This document shows positions 1 through 5,077 of a stretch of 5,461 nucleotides of DNA, piece after piece. The stretch is from Minisyncoccota bacterium (lineage in GTDB: Bacteria; Patescibacteriota; Minisyncoccia; UBA6257; GWB1-50-10), in contig JAGUWR010000042.1 in NCBI GenBank assembly GCA_020062265.1, forward strand, positions 1 through 5,461. Direction: 5' to 3'. The notes under the pieces are model-generated. The model worked only from the letters and a program-made list of their open reading frames with translations, was not told where the DNA came from and made no database searches. The first letter of the stretch is position 1; each line of letters starts with the position of its first letter. A program made the translations under genes and the position numbers.

Positions 1-307
1 CGGCCCGCCGGGCGGCCGGGCAAGAATGATCTGGTTAACTGTCGCCCCGGAGACGTCGGCCGCCGTCGGCAAAATCAAGGAGATTCTTGAAAACGAGCTG
101 CAACGGGCCGGTGTTGACTGGCGGCGGGAGGAATCCCGGCCCTTTCGCGGCCATATCACTTTGGCGCGTTTTGAAATAACCGCCTTAAAAAATCTGCCGG
201 AACTCAACGAACCCTTCACCGAAAATTTTGAATCAAACAAAATAGATTTAATGAAATCAACGCTGCGGCGGGAAGGCGCGCTTTACGAAATCCTATTTAG
301 CGTTTAA
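1..307 (+). CDS. thpR: RNA 2',3'-cyclic phosphodiesterase (ThpR/LigT, 2H family), 3' part
   Basis: The reading frame is open from the first bases of the window, reading GPPGGRARMIW, so the true start lies upstream and the ATG at 26 is internal. The segment matches the C-terminal half of the ThpR family: the RxxMIWL strand, then RPFRGHITLARF, which carries the second HxT motif (CAT at 152-154, ACT at 158-160). The first HxT motif would be outside the window. The family hydrolyses 2',3'-cyclic phosphates on RNA in the cytoplasm and was first described as a 2'-5' RNA ligase; its physiological role is unclear. The stop TAA is at 305-307, 10 bp before ctpA, so the two genes are probably co-transcribed. 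The first ~25 bases are very GC-rich compared with the rest. Family assignment is firm; that the missing half is intact is an assumption. Confidence 0.85.
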   Translation, partial: GPPGGRARMIWLTVAPETSAAVGKIKEILENELQRAGVDWRREESRPFRGHITLARFEITALKNLPELNEPFTENFESNKIDLMKSTLRREGALYEILFSV

Positions 308-317
308 AATAAAAACA

Positions 318-1532
318 ATGAAATTTCCCCAGAAATTCGTTAAATCAGCGGTCTTGCCGTTTATCATCATTGTCATCGCCGCCGGCGCTGGCTATGGCGG
401 TTATTACCTTGGTAACTCGACGGTGACGACGGTGGAGAGAGAAACTCCTTTAGACGCCGATTTTTCGCTATTTTGGGATGCGGTTGAAGTCATAAAGAAA
501 AACTATGTTGACATTGATGAAGTTTCCGATGAGAAACTCCTCTATGGCGCCATTAAAGGGGCCCTTCGTTCTCTTAATGACCCTTATTCTGTCTTTTTTG
601 AGCCGAGCGACGCTCAGAAATTCGAAGAAGATATCAGGGGCAGTTTTGGCGGGATTGGCGCTGAAATCGGCATCCGCAATAACCAGCTTATTATCGTAGC
701 GCCCCTAAAAGGTAACCCCGCGGAAGCGGCGGGGCTCAAGGCGGGTGATAAAATCCTCCAGATTGATAATGAAGGAACAACTGATATGACTGTTGAGGAA
801 GCAGTGAAGCTTATAAGGGGCGAGGAAAGAACAGAAATCCGGCTCTTAATCATCCGCGAGGGTTGGGATGAAGCCCGGGAATTCAAAATCACCCGCGCGA
901 TAATTATCGTTCCGACTCTTGAATGGGGGGTAAAAGATGATATTCTCTTGGTCCAACTTCAGAATTTTAACGCCAACGTCCCTTCACTTATCTACGAAGC
1001 GGTTCTCGGCGGCTTTCTCCAGAACGCTAAAGGGATGATCCTTGACCTTCGAAATAACCCCGGCGGCTACTTGGATGTTGCCGTTAATATCGCCGGCTGG
1101 TTCCTGGATCGGGGAGCGGTGGTGGTAAAAGAAAGATTTGCTGACGGCGCTGTTCGCGAATTTAGAGCACGCGGTAATGCCGCTTTGAGGAACTTCCCGG
1201 TCGTAATCATCATAAACGAGGGATCGGCTTCGGCTTCGGAAATTTTAGCCGGCGCCCTGCGTGACCAACGCGGCATAAAGCTCGTGGGCGCAAAAACATT
1301 TGGCAAGGGCACGGTTCAAGAACTTGAAACATTAAAGGATGGTTCGGTTGTAAAAATTTCAATTGCCGAGTGGCTCACTCCAGCCGGCCATACTCTTAAT
1401 AAGAAAGGAATAACTCCTGATTTTGAAATAAAGATGGACGGCGAGAACGCTAAGCGTCCAGAAGACGTTGAGAATAAACGCGACCCTCAACTTGAGAAAG
1501 CAATAGAGATTTTGAAATTGGAGTTAAAATGA
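318..1532 (+). CDS. ctpA: S41 family C-terminal processing protease with PDZ domain
   Basis: This 404-residue protein has the full CtpA/CtpB layout. A short basic N-terminus leads into one membrane segment (about residues 11-32), so the protease domain should sit outside the membrane. Next come the N-terminal S41 helices (about 50-100, with the typical GALRSLNDPYSVFF), a PDZ domain (about 105-180, with FGGIGAEIG and AGLKAGDKILQID), and the protease core (about 195-372). LDLRNNPGG is at 243-250. The catalytic Ser-Lys pair is Ser305 in GSASASEI and Lys330 in TFGKG, 25 residues apart as in B. subtilis CtpB; Gln334 fits the third CtpB active-site residue. All catalytic residues are present. The family cuts exported proteins near their C-termini; the substrate here is unknown. 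The ATG at 318 is chosen because it directly precedes the basic and hydrophobic anchor. No Shine-Dalgarno site is seen, although TAAAAT at 305-310 lies 7 nt upstream. The 3' end overlaps rplI by 4 bp. The choice between ctpA and ctpB as a name is arbitrary. Confidence 0.95.
   Translation: MKFPQKFVKSAVLPFIIIVIAAGAGYGGYYLGNSTVTTVERETPLDADFSLFWDAVEVIKKNYVDIDEVSDEKLLYGAIKGALRSLNDPYSVFFEPSDAQKFEEDIRGSFGGIGAEIGIRNNQLIIVAPLKGNPAEAAGLKAGDKILQIDNEGTTDMTVEEAVKLIRGEERTEIRLLIIREGWDEAREFKITRAIIIVPTLEWGVKDDILLVQLQNFNANVPSLIYEAVLGGFLQNAKGMILDLRNNPGGYLDVAVNIAGWFLDRGAVVVKERFADGAVREFRARGNAALRNFPVVIIINEGSASASEILAGALRDQRGIKLVGAKTFGKGTVQELETLKDGSVVKISIAEWLTPAGHTLNKKGITPDFEIKMDGENAKRPEDVENKRDPQLEKAIEILKLELK
1520..1523 (+). 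promoter_or_regulatory. Shine-Dalgarno site of rplI
   Basis: GGAG lies 5 nt before the rplI ATG at 1529, inside the last codons of ctpA. It is the clearest ribosome binding site in the window and supports the start that overlaps the ctpA stop (ATGA). Reinitiation or coupling after ctpA translation is likely. Confidence 0.6.
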
Positions 1533-1975
1533 AAGTTATTCTTCTTCAAGATACCTCCGACATAGGGAAAAAATTCGAGGTTAAAGAAGTAAAAGACGGT
1601 TACGCCCGGAATTTTTTGCTGCCTCGAAAAATGGCCCAGATTGCCACCGAAACCGCTCTTCGCGAACTTGCTAAAAAGAAAGAAATATTAGAAAAAGAAC
1701 GGCAGGAAAAAATCAATCACCTGAAAGAAATCGCGAAAAAACTTGAAGAACTTAAACTTACCTTCATTTTAAGAGAAGGGGAGAAGGGCGAAATCTTCGG
1801 TTCAGTTTCTAAATCTGAAATAATAAAAGCTCTCAAGGATAGGGGATTTGATGAAAAAAATTGGGAAGTAAAATTAGAACGGCCGCTCAAAACAGCGGGA
1901 GAACACGCGGCAGAAATCGGTTTAGGAGAGGGGATTAAAACAAAAGTGAAAATTCAAATAACTACCGCACGCTGA
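1529..1975 (+). CDS. rplI: 50S ribosomal protein bL9
   Basis: At 148 residues this is the usual bL9 length. The N-terminal RNA-binding domain (1-50) begins MKVILLQDT and contains the signature [20 protein letters not shown] followed by KMAQIATE. A long charged helix follows (about 42-78, rich in K and E), and then the C-terminal domain (about 79-148) with [12 protein letters not shown] and the [11 protein letters not shown] strand. bL9 binds 23S rRNA near the L1 stalk and supports reading-frame maintenance. From memory, bL9 is absent from some CPR lineages such as Microgenomates, so its presence argues against those. The gene sits after ctpA with a 4 bp overlap, not in the common rpsF-ssb-rpsR-rplI cluster. 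Its last 14 bp overlap the end of rpmA, which runs the other way. Confidence 0.97.
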   Translation: MKVILLQDTSDIGKKFEVKEVKDGYARNFLLPRKMAQIATETALRELAKKKEILEKERQEKINHLKEIAKKLEELKLTFILREGEKGEIFGSVSKSEIIKALKDRGFDEKNWEVKLERPLKTAGEHAAEIGLGEGIKTKVKIQITTAR

Positions 1976-2234
1976 CCACTCTTACAAATTTCCGAGAGCC
2001 GTCAAAGTGGCTGCGTTTTTTCTCGGCAAATTTAACCGAGCCGCTCTTGAGAGCGTAGAGGGTATCGTCGCGGCCGCGTTTGACATTAAGACCGGGATAG
2101 AATTTAGAACCACGCTGGCGGATAATAATCTCGCCGGGGTTCACGATTTCGCCGTCGAATTTCTTGACGCCGAGACGTTTTGCTTCCGAATCTCTGCCTA
2201 ATTTTGTTGAACCTTTTGCTTTGGTATGGGCCAT
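1962..2234 (-). CDS. rpmA: 50S ribosomal protein bL27
   Basis: This 90-residue protein matches bL27 along its length: [42 protein letters not shown], then [12 protein letters not shown] and a short basic C-terminus. bL27 reaches into the peptidyl transferase centre of the 50S subunit with its N-terminal tail. The protein begins directly with MAH, with no Firmicutes-type cleavable N-terminal extension. rpmA usually follows rplU (bL21), but here no rplU is next to it: upstream lies a divergent small membrane-protein gene, and downstream the gene converges with rplI, overlapping it by 14 bp. No Shine-Dalgarno site precedes the ATG. A -10-like TATCAT ends 6 nt before it, which fits a leaderless transcript (inference). 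Confidence 0.97.
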   Translation of the reverse strand: MAHTKAKGSTKLGRDSEAKRLGVKKFDGEIVNPGEIIIRQRGSKFYPGLNVKRGRDDTLYALKSGSVKFAEKKRSHFDGSRKFVRVVSVR

Positions 2235-2301
2235 TGTATTATGATACTAACATACGAATTTGTATTATTCGTATCATTAGCAAGTATATTAGTATCACGC
2301 C
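2235..2301. promoter_or_regulatory. Divergent promoter region with repeats (rpmA / small membrane protein)
   Basis: This AT-rich 67 bp gap is the only space for promoters of the two divergent genes. Repeats seen directly: ATACGAAT (2252-2259) with its inverse ATTCGTAT (2267-2274), loop 7 nt; TGATACTAA (2242-2250) with its inverse TTAGTATCA (2289-2297); and a direct repeat TTGTATTAT (2234-2242 and 2260-2268). The word GATAC/GTATC occurs three times (2243, 2271, 2292). For the plus strand, TATATT at 2285-2290 is a possible -10 box, 11 nt before the ATG, with only a weak upstream element (TTGTAT at 2260). Whether the repeats bind a regulator is unknown; simple AT-richness may explain part of them. 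Confidence 0.5.
2241..2246 (-). promoter_or_regulatory. Possible -10 box for leaderless rpmA mRNA
   Basis: Read on the minus strand, TATCAT (5 of 6 bases of TATAAT) is followed by 6 nt and then the rpmA ATG. A transcript starting about 6-7 nt after the box would begin at or next to the start codon. No Shine-Dalgarno site competes with this reading. No convincing -35 box is seen at 16-18 nt. Confidence 0.35.
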
Positions 2302-2454
2302 ATGTTGTCAAGATTAACAAATTGGTTCCAGGAAAAACGGCGCTGGATCGTCTTTGGCTTATTTTTATTTCTAATCATTACTTTAAGTTTCGGCCTGGGC
2401 TACCTCGTCGCCAAAGAAGCCAATCCCGCCCCGATTATCATTGAGAAAAATTAA
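2302..2454 (+). CDS. Short single-helix membrane protein, CPR-type, function unknown
   Basis: A 50-residue protein starting MLSRLTNWFQEKRR. A positively charged N-terminus (R/K at 4, 12-14) leads into one strong hydrophobic helix (about 15-36) ending in SFGLGYLVAKE, then a short tail NPAPIIIEKN and TAA. By the positive-inside rule the tail lies outside. From memory, the pattern 'SFGLGYL.A.E....PIIIEK' followed by Cys is common at the N-terminus of CPR proteins, some with an extracellular domain after it; here the protein ends at that point. It may be a complete mini-protein or a truncated anchor. The start is the only ATG that gives this basic-hydrophobic order. No Shine-Dalgarno site is seen. 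The stop is 3 bp from the stop of the converging nuclease gene. Another frame covers 2226-2444 but gives a protein with no recognisable features. Confidence 0.6.
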   Translation: MLSRLTNWFQEKRRWIVFGLFLFLIITLSFGLGYLVAKEANPAPIIIEKN

Positions 2455-2457
2455 TTG

Positions 2458-3219
2458 TTAAAGATATCCCACTTGCTTCAACCAGAAGTCATTTTCCCAT
2501 TCCCAGAGTTTTTTGGCGCCTAGAAACGCCTCAAAATCGTTTTGCCAGTAGGGGAATTCCTTCAGTTCAATCTGGCCCTCCAGCGGCCCCCATTCATGAT
2601 TGCAAGCGGCCATAAAAGCATTGCTGCGCTGGGTTTTAATTTTATCCTTGCCGCCTTTACTCCTCAAAATGGCATTGCAATGAAGGCAGCGTCTGTCCTG
2701 ATCAATTCTTAAAATCCACCGCGTTTCCAATCCCTTCACTTTATCTTTCATCGCTGCCATATAAGCCGCGGTCTGAAGATTGTAATCGCGATAGATGTCC
2801 TGCGAGGTTTTGATATCAAGAATGCCGAGCTTGCCGTTGATAAGCGCTACCGCATCAAGAGTGCCGGCGTAACGATGCTCATAATTCACAAGACGATGCT
2901 CGACATAGCCCGGATCCACTTGGATATTATTACTAATGAGAAAATTTAAGAATGCTCTAATGGACGGCTCAATAGAAGAGGGGGTGGCCGGCTTTTCGCC
3001 AAGAAGGATCTTTTCAACCGTATTGTGGGTTTGGGTGCCTTCGGTAGCTGACTGCTGTTTAACCTTTTCGCCGGCCTCAAAATTCTCCATATTGGCGTAA
3101 AAGCGATACAGAGCCGGTTTAGCCTTAATTTCAACAATTCTTGTTACCCGCGGGTACCAAAATCCTTCTATGTCATAGCCACAGAGCGATTTAAAATGTT
3201 CAATGCCGGAATAATACAT
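2458..3219 (-). CDS. PD-(D/E)XK superfamily nuclease, phage/RecB-like, with CxxC...CxH insertion
   Basis: This 253-residue protein has the motif order of RecB-like nucleases. YPRVTRIV and KPAL near the N-terminus (22-36) resemble the 'VTxIL..KPAL' start of phage exonuclease-like proteins. His65 lies in GTQTHNTVEK, Glu107 in VEHRL, Asp122 in GTLDAV, Asp135-x-Lys137 in LGILDIKTS, and Gln149/Tyr153 in LQTAAYMAA. All expected metal-binding and catalytic residues are present, so it is probably an active Mg2+-dependent DNase; the substrate is unknown. Between the strands WILRID (168-173) and IELKEF (217-222), usually joined by a short turn, lie about 40 extra residues with Cys178-x2-Cys181 and Cys206-x-His208, a likely zinc site. 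Tryptophan and aromatics are frequent at the C-terminus. It is preceded by a 207 bp gap with its own promoter candidate and ends 3 bp from the convergent small gene. It could be phage-derived or a repair nuclease; no phage genes are nearby. Confidence 0.82.
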   Translation of the reverse strand: MYYSGIEHFKSLCGYDIEGFWYPRVTRIVEIKAKPALYRFYANMENFEAGEKVKQQSATEGTQTHNTVEKILLGEKPATPSSIEPSIRAFLNFLISNNIQVDPGYVEHRLVNYEHRYAGTLDAVALINGKLGILDIKTSQDIYRDYNLQTAAYMAAMKDKVKGLETRWILRIDQDRRCLHCNAILRSKGGKDKIKTQRSNAFMAACNHEWGPLEGQIELKEFPYWQNDFEAFLGAKKLWEWENDFWLKQVGYL

Positions 3220-3310
3220 ATTGTTTACATATTTTACATATCTTATCAGAAAATAGCTGGCTTTTCAATAAAGGGGAGTGTGTTTTTATCATATTTTTAA
3301 AAATTCTCAT
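3200..3310 (-). CDS. Possible leaderless 36-residue mini-ORF before the nuclease
   Basis: Starting at the ATG at 3308-3310, a frame of 36 codons begins MRIFKNMIK, contains two cysteines in ICKICK, and ends in TGA at 3200-3202, overlapping the nuclease start by 20 bp. Its support is positional: a perfect TATAAT (3318-3323) lies 7 nt upstream, the spacing expected for leaderless mRNAs. The peptide is basic and matches nothing I know. The frame stays open upstream through the palindrome, which is probably chance. It could be a leader peptide, a remnant, or not translated at all. Confidence 0.2.
   Translation of the reverse strand: MRIFKNMIKTHSPLLKSQLFSDKICKICKQYVLFRH
3240..3268 (-). promoter_or_regulatory. 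Sigma70-type promoter candidate for the nuclease gene
   Basis: On the minus strand, TTGAAA (3263-3268, 5 of 6 to consensus) is followed by exactly 17 nt and then TAAGAT (3240-3245, 4 of 6). Transcription would start near 3233, leaving a leader of about 14 nt before the nuclease ATG at 3219. No Shine-Dalgarno site lies in that leader. AT-rich sequence makes chance matches possible, but the spacing is ideal. Confidence 0.5.
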
Positions 3311-3317
3311 GTCGCAC

Positions 3318-3323
3318 ATTATA
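3318..3323 (-). promoter_or_regulatory. Consensus -10 box at the edge of the palindrome
   Basis: Read on the minus strand this is a perfect TATAAT, overlapping the last two bases of the 17 bp palindrome arm (3322-3323). No TTGACA-like -35 sits 16-18 nt upstream, because that place is taken by the palindrome loop. If it works, it needs either an activator at the palindrome or only the -10 element. It would be a second, distal promoter for the nuclease gene. Confidence 0.4.
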
Positions 3324-3360
3324 CCTTTTCTGACGGGTACTTCACCCGTCAGAAAAGGTA
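3322..3360. repeat. Perfect palindrome: two 17 bp arms with a 5 nt loop
   Basis: The left arm TACCTTTTCTGACGGGT (3322-3338) is matched without error by its reverse complement at 3344-3360; the loop is ACTTC (3339-3343). As RNA it would form a very stable hairpin on either strand. No run of T follows it on either side, so it does not look like an ordinary intrinsic terminator of the upstream minus-strand operon, though it could still slow or process transcripts. Its touching a TATAAT box suggests a regulatory or mobile repeat role instead. Whether copies exist elsewhere in the genome cannot be seen here. Confidence 0.85.
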
Positions 3361-3399
3361 GCGTTCGTTTTGCAACAGCGACGCTATCGCAAAACAAAC
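3359..3399. repeat. Second, imperfect dyad with alternative pairings
   Basis: GTTCGTTTTGC (3363-3373) pairs with GCAAAACAAAC (3389-3399) with one mismatch across a 15 nt loop. The loop and flank hold further pairings: TAGCGT (3359-3364) with ACGCTA (3381-3386), and GCGA (3378-3381) with TCGC (3387-3390). The TAGCGT pairing uses two bases of the neighbouring perfect palindrome, so these structures partly exclude each other. On the minus strand this lies between the stop of the 121-residue gene and the palindrome. No T-run follows. Confidence 0.55.
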
Positions 3400-3402
3400 C
3401 TC

Positions 3403-3444
3403 AAACTAAATAAATGTATCAATAAACTAAATAAATGTATCAAT
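3403..3444. repeat. Exact 21 bp tandem duplication including a stop codon
   Basis: The 21 bp at 3403-3423 are repeated without change at 3424-3444. On the minus strand each copy reads IDTFI, TAG, then TTT. The copy at 3424-3444 supplies the real C-terminus and stop (TAG, 3427-3429) of the 121-residue gene. The other copy lies just after it and keeps the same frame, giving a second in-frame TAG at 3406-3408. The absence of any mismatch suggests a recent slippage event or an assembly artefact. Confidence 0.9.
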
Positions 3445-3792
3445 GAGTTTTACGATGAGTTTTACGATTAATTCTAAAACCCAAACAATGAAATTCCCTA
3501 TGGCTTTAATAATATCAAACAAGCTGACGCCAATATTTTTCTGAAACCAATCGCTAATACCCCTGAAAAAGTCCGTTATGTTAGAGGTAGCCCTGCCGGG
3601 ATCCTGAGCAGCGCCCCGGATGCTTTGGAAAGTGTATTCCACAAAGGGAATGCTTGAAACGTCTATTTTAATCCGGCTGAAGGTGTTGTAAAGCTCGGTA
3701 AGCGGCTGTATTGATTCCTGAGCCGTTGCAATGACCCGAAATGTAAAAAAAGCGAAATTTATCATCACTATAATGAGAAAAACTTTTAACAT
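3427..3792 (-). CDS. Exported or membrane protein of unknown function
   Basis: I do not recognise this 121-residue protein. A basic residue (Lys3) and a hydrophobic stretch (4-22) ending ATAQ look like a signal peptide cut near residue 24, or a membrane anchor. The middle (25-85) is polar with several aromatics (Tyr35, Phe38, Phe50, Tyr53, Phe75, Phe76, Trp82, Phe83). The C-terminal part (88-121) is one long hydrophobic, amphipathic helix, GVSLFDIIKAIGNFIVWVLE then LIVKL repeats, with Lys at 96, 111 and 115, which may lie in or on a membrane. The ATG at 3792 is 4 bp after the stop of the M23 hydrolase gene, so the two are surely co-transcribed, and a role with that cell-wall enzyme is a reasonable guess. 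No Shine-Dalgarno site is seen. The last codons are altered by two tandem duplications. Confidence 0.75.
   Translation of the reverse strand: MLKVFLIIVMINFAFFTFRVIATAQESIQPLTELYNTFSRIKIDVSSIPFVEYTFQSIRGAAQDPGRATSNITDFFRGISDWFQKNIGVSLFDIIKAIGNFIVWVLELIVKLIVKLIDTFI
3445..3468. repeat. Exact 12 bp tandem duplication inside the 121-residue gene
   Basis: GAGTTTTACGAT occurs at 3445-3456 and again at 3457-3468. On the minus strand each unit encodes Ile-Val-Lys-Leu, so the protein carries IVKLIVKL near its end (residues 109-116). The repeat directly abuts the 21 bp duplication, so two separate duplications sit side by side. Being a multiple of three, it lengthens the C-terminal hydrophobic helix by one turn without breaking the frame. 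Confidence 0.9.
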
Positions 3793-3796
3793 TTAT

Positions 3797-5077
3797 TTAA
3801 ATTTTTGGCAAGTAGTCAAAGGGGTTCATGGTTACTCCTAACGGCACGAGACCGGCGGCCGGCAAAATAGTTTTAAGCTGGATGCTCGGCGACCAATAAA
3901 CAGTGAAATGGATATGAGGACCGTAAGAGTAGCCCGTATTGCCGGAATAACCAAGCAGATCCCCTCTTTTAACCGACTGCCCTTTCTGGACGGCGAACCG
4001 CGACAAGTGAGCGTAGAGAGTACTTAAATTGTTTTCGTGCTCAATGAAGACATACTTTCCGTACTGATATTTGGTCCAGCGGGAGGTTCCCCTATCGTTA
4101 TTATCCGACCATTTTACGATTCCATCAAGGGCGGCAAAAATAGGAGTGCCGAGCGGCGCCCGAAAGTCAACGCCGTTGTGAAATTTAGTCCGGTAGGCGT
4201 ATTGAGCAAATGCGGTCGGCCCGTATTCTTGGGTGATAAAAGGCCGTTCAACTGGAAAGGCAAGAACGCCCGGGCGTTTAAGCGGGAGTAAGCTTGGGTC
4301 AAAAGAAGCTCGAAGCTCCTGCTCTATTTTTTCAATGACGGCGCTAATTTCTTCCTGTTTTTTATCAAGTTCGGCTATCTGCTGTTGGTAAATCTGTTCC
4401 TGGTTCTTAGTAAGGGTAAGGAACTGCTGTTTACCTGACTGCTGCTCAGTAAGAATTGCTTGTCTATTGGTTAAGTTCAATTTCTCAATTTGCCGTTCTT
4501 GTTTTTTCCGGGTTAGGTCTTCAAGTTGAACAGAGAGATTGGTTTTGGTAGCGGTCAGTTTGTTTACTTCAGAAGCAAGGCCGTTATTTAGATTAGCAAT
4601 TGTTTGCGCCTCGGAAACGCTCCCGGCTAAACTTTGATTCCGGAACAGGATGATAAGCAGATTTTCGTTATCGCGCTGCTGGAGTTCGACAAATAACTTA
4701 ACAATGGTTTCCTTTATCTTCCCGATGTTATTCTCTGCCCGGCCAATGTCGCTTTCAATGGCGCTAATTTCGAGTTCAAGTTTCTCAAGAATGAGCCGAT
4801 TGGCCTTTATTGAAAGATTGAGCTGATTGATGTTGTGATTTATGGTATTTATCTCGCGCTGGAGGGCAGTGCTTTGTTTGTTGGTTTCTTCAAGCTCTTT
4901 CTCAAGGACCTCGCGTTGTCTGAGAATTTCTTGAAGCTCCTCATTCTTCTCATCAATAAGACTTCTTAGTTCTTCGACTGAATTGTTCTGATTCGTCGAT
5001 TGAGCGGCGGCAAACGAAAATACTAAAAGGCTCAATAATATAAAAACAACAAGGTTTTTGATTGCCCCATTCATCAT
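3797..5077 (-). CDS. Exported M23 family murein hydrolase with coiled coil (EnvC/PcsB-like)
   Basis: This 426-residue protein begins with a signal peptide (about 1-25: basic Lys7, hydrophobic 9-23, AAAQ). Next comes a long coiled coil in two blocks (about 33-135 and 165-258), rich in Q, E, K and L and broken by a loop with the LLIILFRNQSLAG segment (140-152). The C-terminal LytM/M23 peptidase domain spans about 270-400. Its zinc and catalytic residues are all present: His300-x3-Asp304 in HNGVDF, His357 in YAHLS, and His388-x-His390 in GPHIHF. It is therefore likely an active peptidoglycan endopeptidase, unlike E. coli EnvC, whose LytM domain is degenerate. Such proteins cut peptide cross-links during cell separation, and coiled coils of this type are usually contacted by FtsEX in other bacteria (known for EnvC and PcsB; inferred here). 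The ATG overlaps the gltX stop by 4 bp (ATGA); a second ATG follows at once at 5072-5074. A 121-residue exported protein follows after 4 bp. Confidence 0.93.
   Translation of the reverse strand: MMNGAIKNLVVFILLSLLVFSFAAAQSTNQNNSVEELRSLIDEKNEELQEILRQREVLEKELEETNKQSTALQREINTINHNINQLNLSIKANRLILEKLELEISAIESDIGRAENNIGKIKETIVKLFVELQQRDNENLLIILFRNQSLAGSVSEAQTIANLNNGLASEVNKLTATKTNLSVQLEDLTRKKQERQIEKLNLTNRQAILTEQQSGKQQFLTLTKNQEQIYQQQIAELDKKQEEISAVIEKIEQELRASFDPSLLPLKRPGVLAFPVERPFITQEYGPTAFAQYAYRTKFHNGVDFRAPLGTPIFAALDGIVKWSDNNDRGTSRWTKYQYGKYVFIEHENNLSTLYAHLSRFAVQKGQSVKRGDLLGYSGNTGYSYGPHIHFTVYWSPSIQLKTILPAAGLVPLGVTMNPFDYLPKI

Noticed and set aside
614..1312. Minus-strand frames inside ctpA
   Set aside because: They are opposite a full-length, motif-complete protease gene and have serine/proline-rich compositions without family features.
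2226..2444. A 72-codon plus-strand frame overlapping the small membrane-protein gene
   Set aside because: It begins inside rpmA, crosses the promoter region and gives no recognisable domain or sensible composition. The 50-codon frame at 2302 has a clear basic-hydrophobic layout.
2458..3219. Nuclease as Cas4 or an AddB-like iron-sulphur nuclease
   Set aside because: It has four cysteines (13, 178, 181, 206), one of them N-terminal, but the last three are spaced x2 and x24, and a His follows Cys206. The Cas4/AddB cluster has tighter C-terminal spacing. No CRISPR array or other cas gene is present.
3322..3360. Palindrome as an intrinsic terminator
   Set aside because: The stem is strong enough, but no T-run follows on either strand. 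I list it as a repeat of unknown role.
3403..3468. CRISPR-like repeats
   Set aside because: The units are directly tandem without spacers and are partly coding.
4037..4302. Frames on both strands inside the M23 peptidase domain
   Set aside because: They overlap the conserved catalytic region of the hydrolase and match no known protein.
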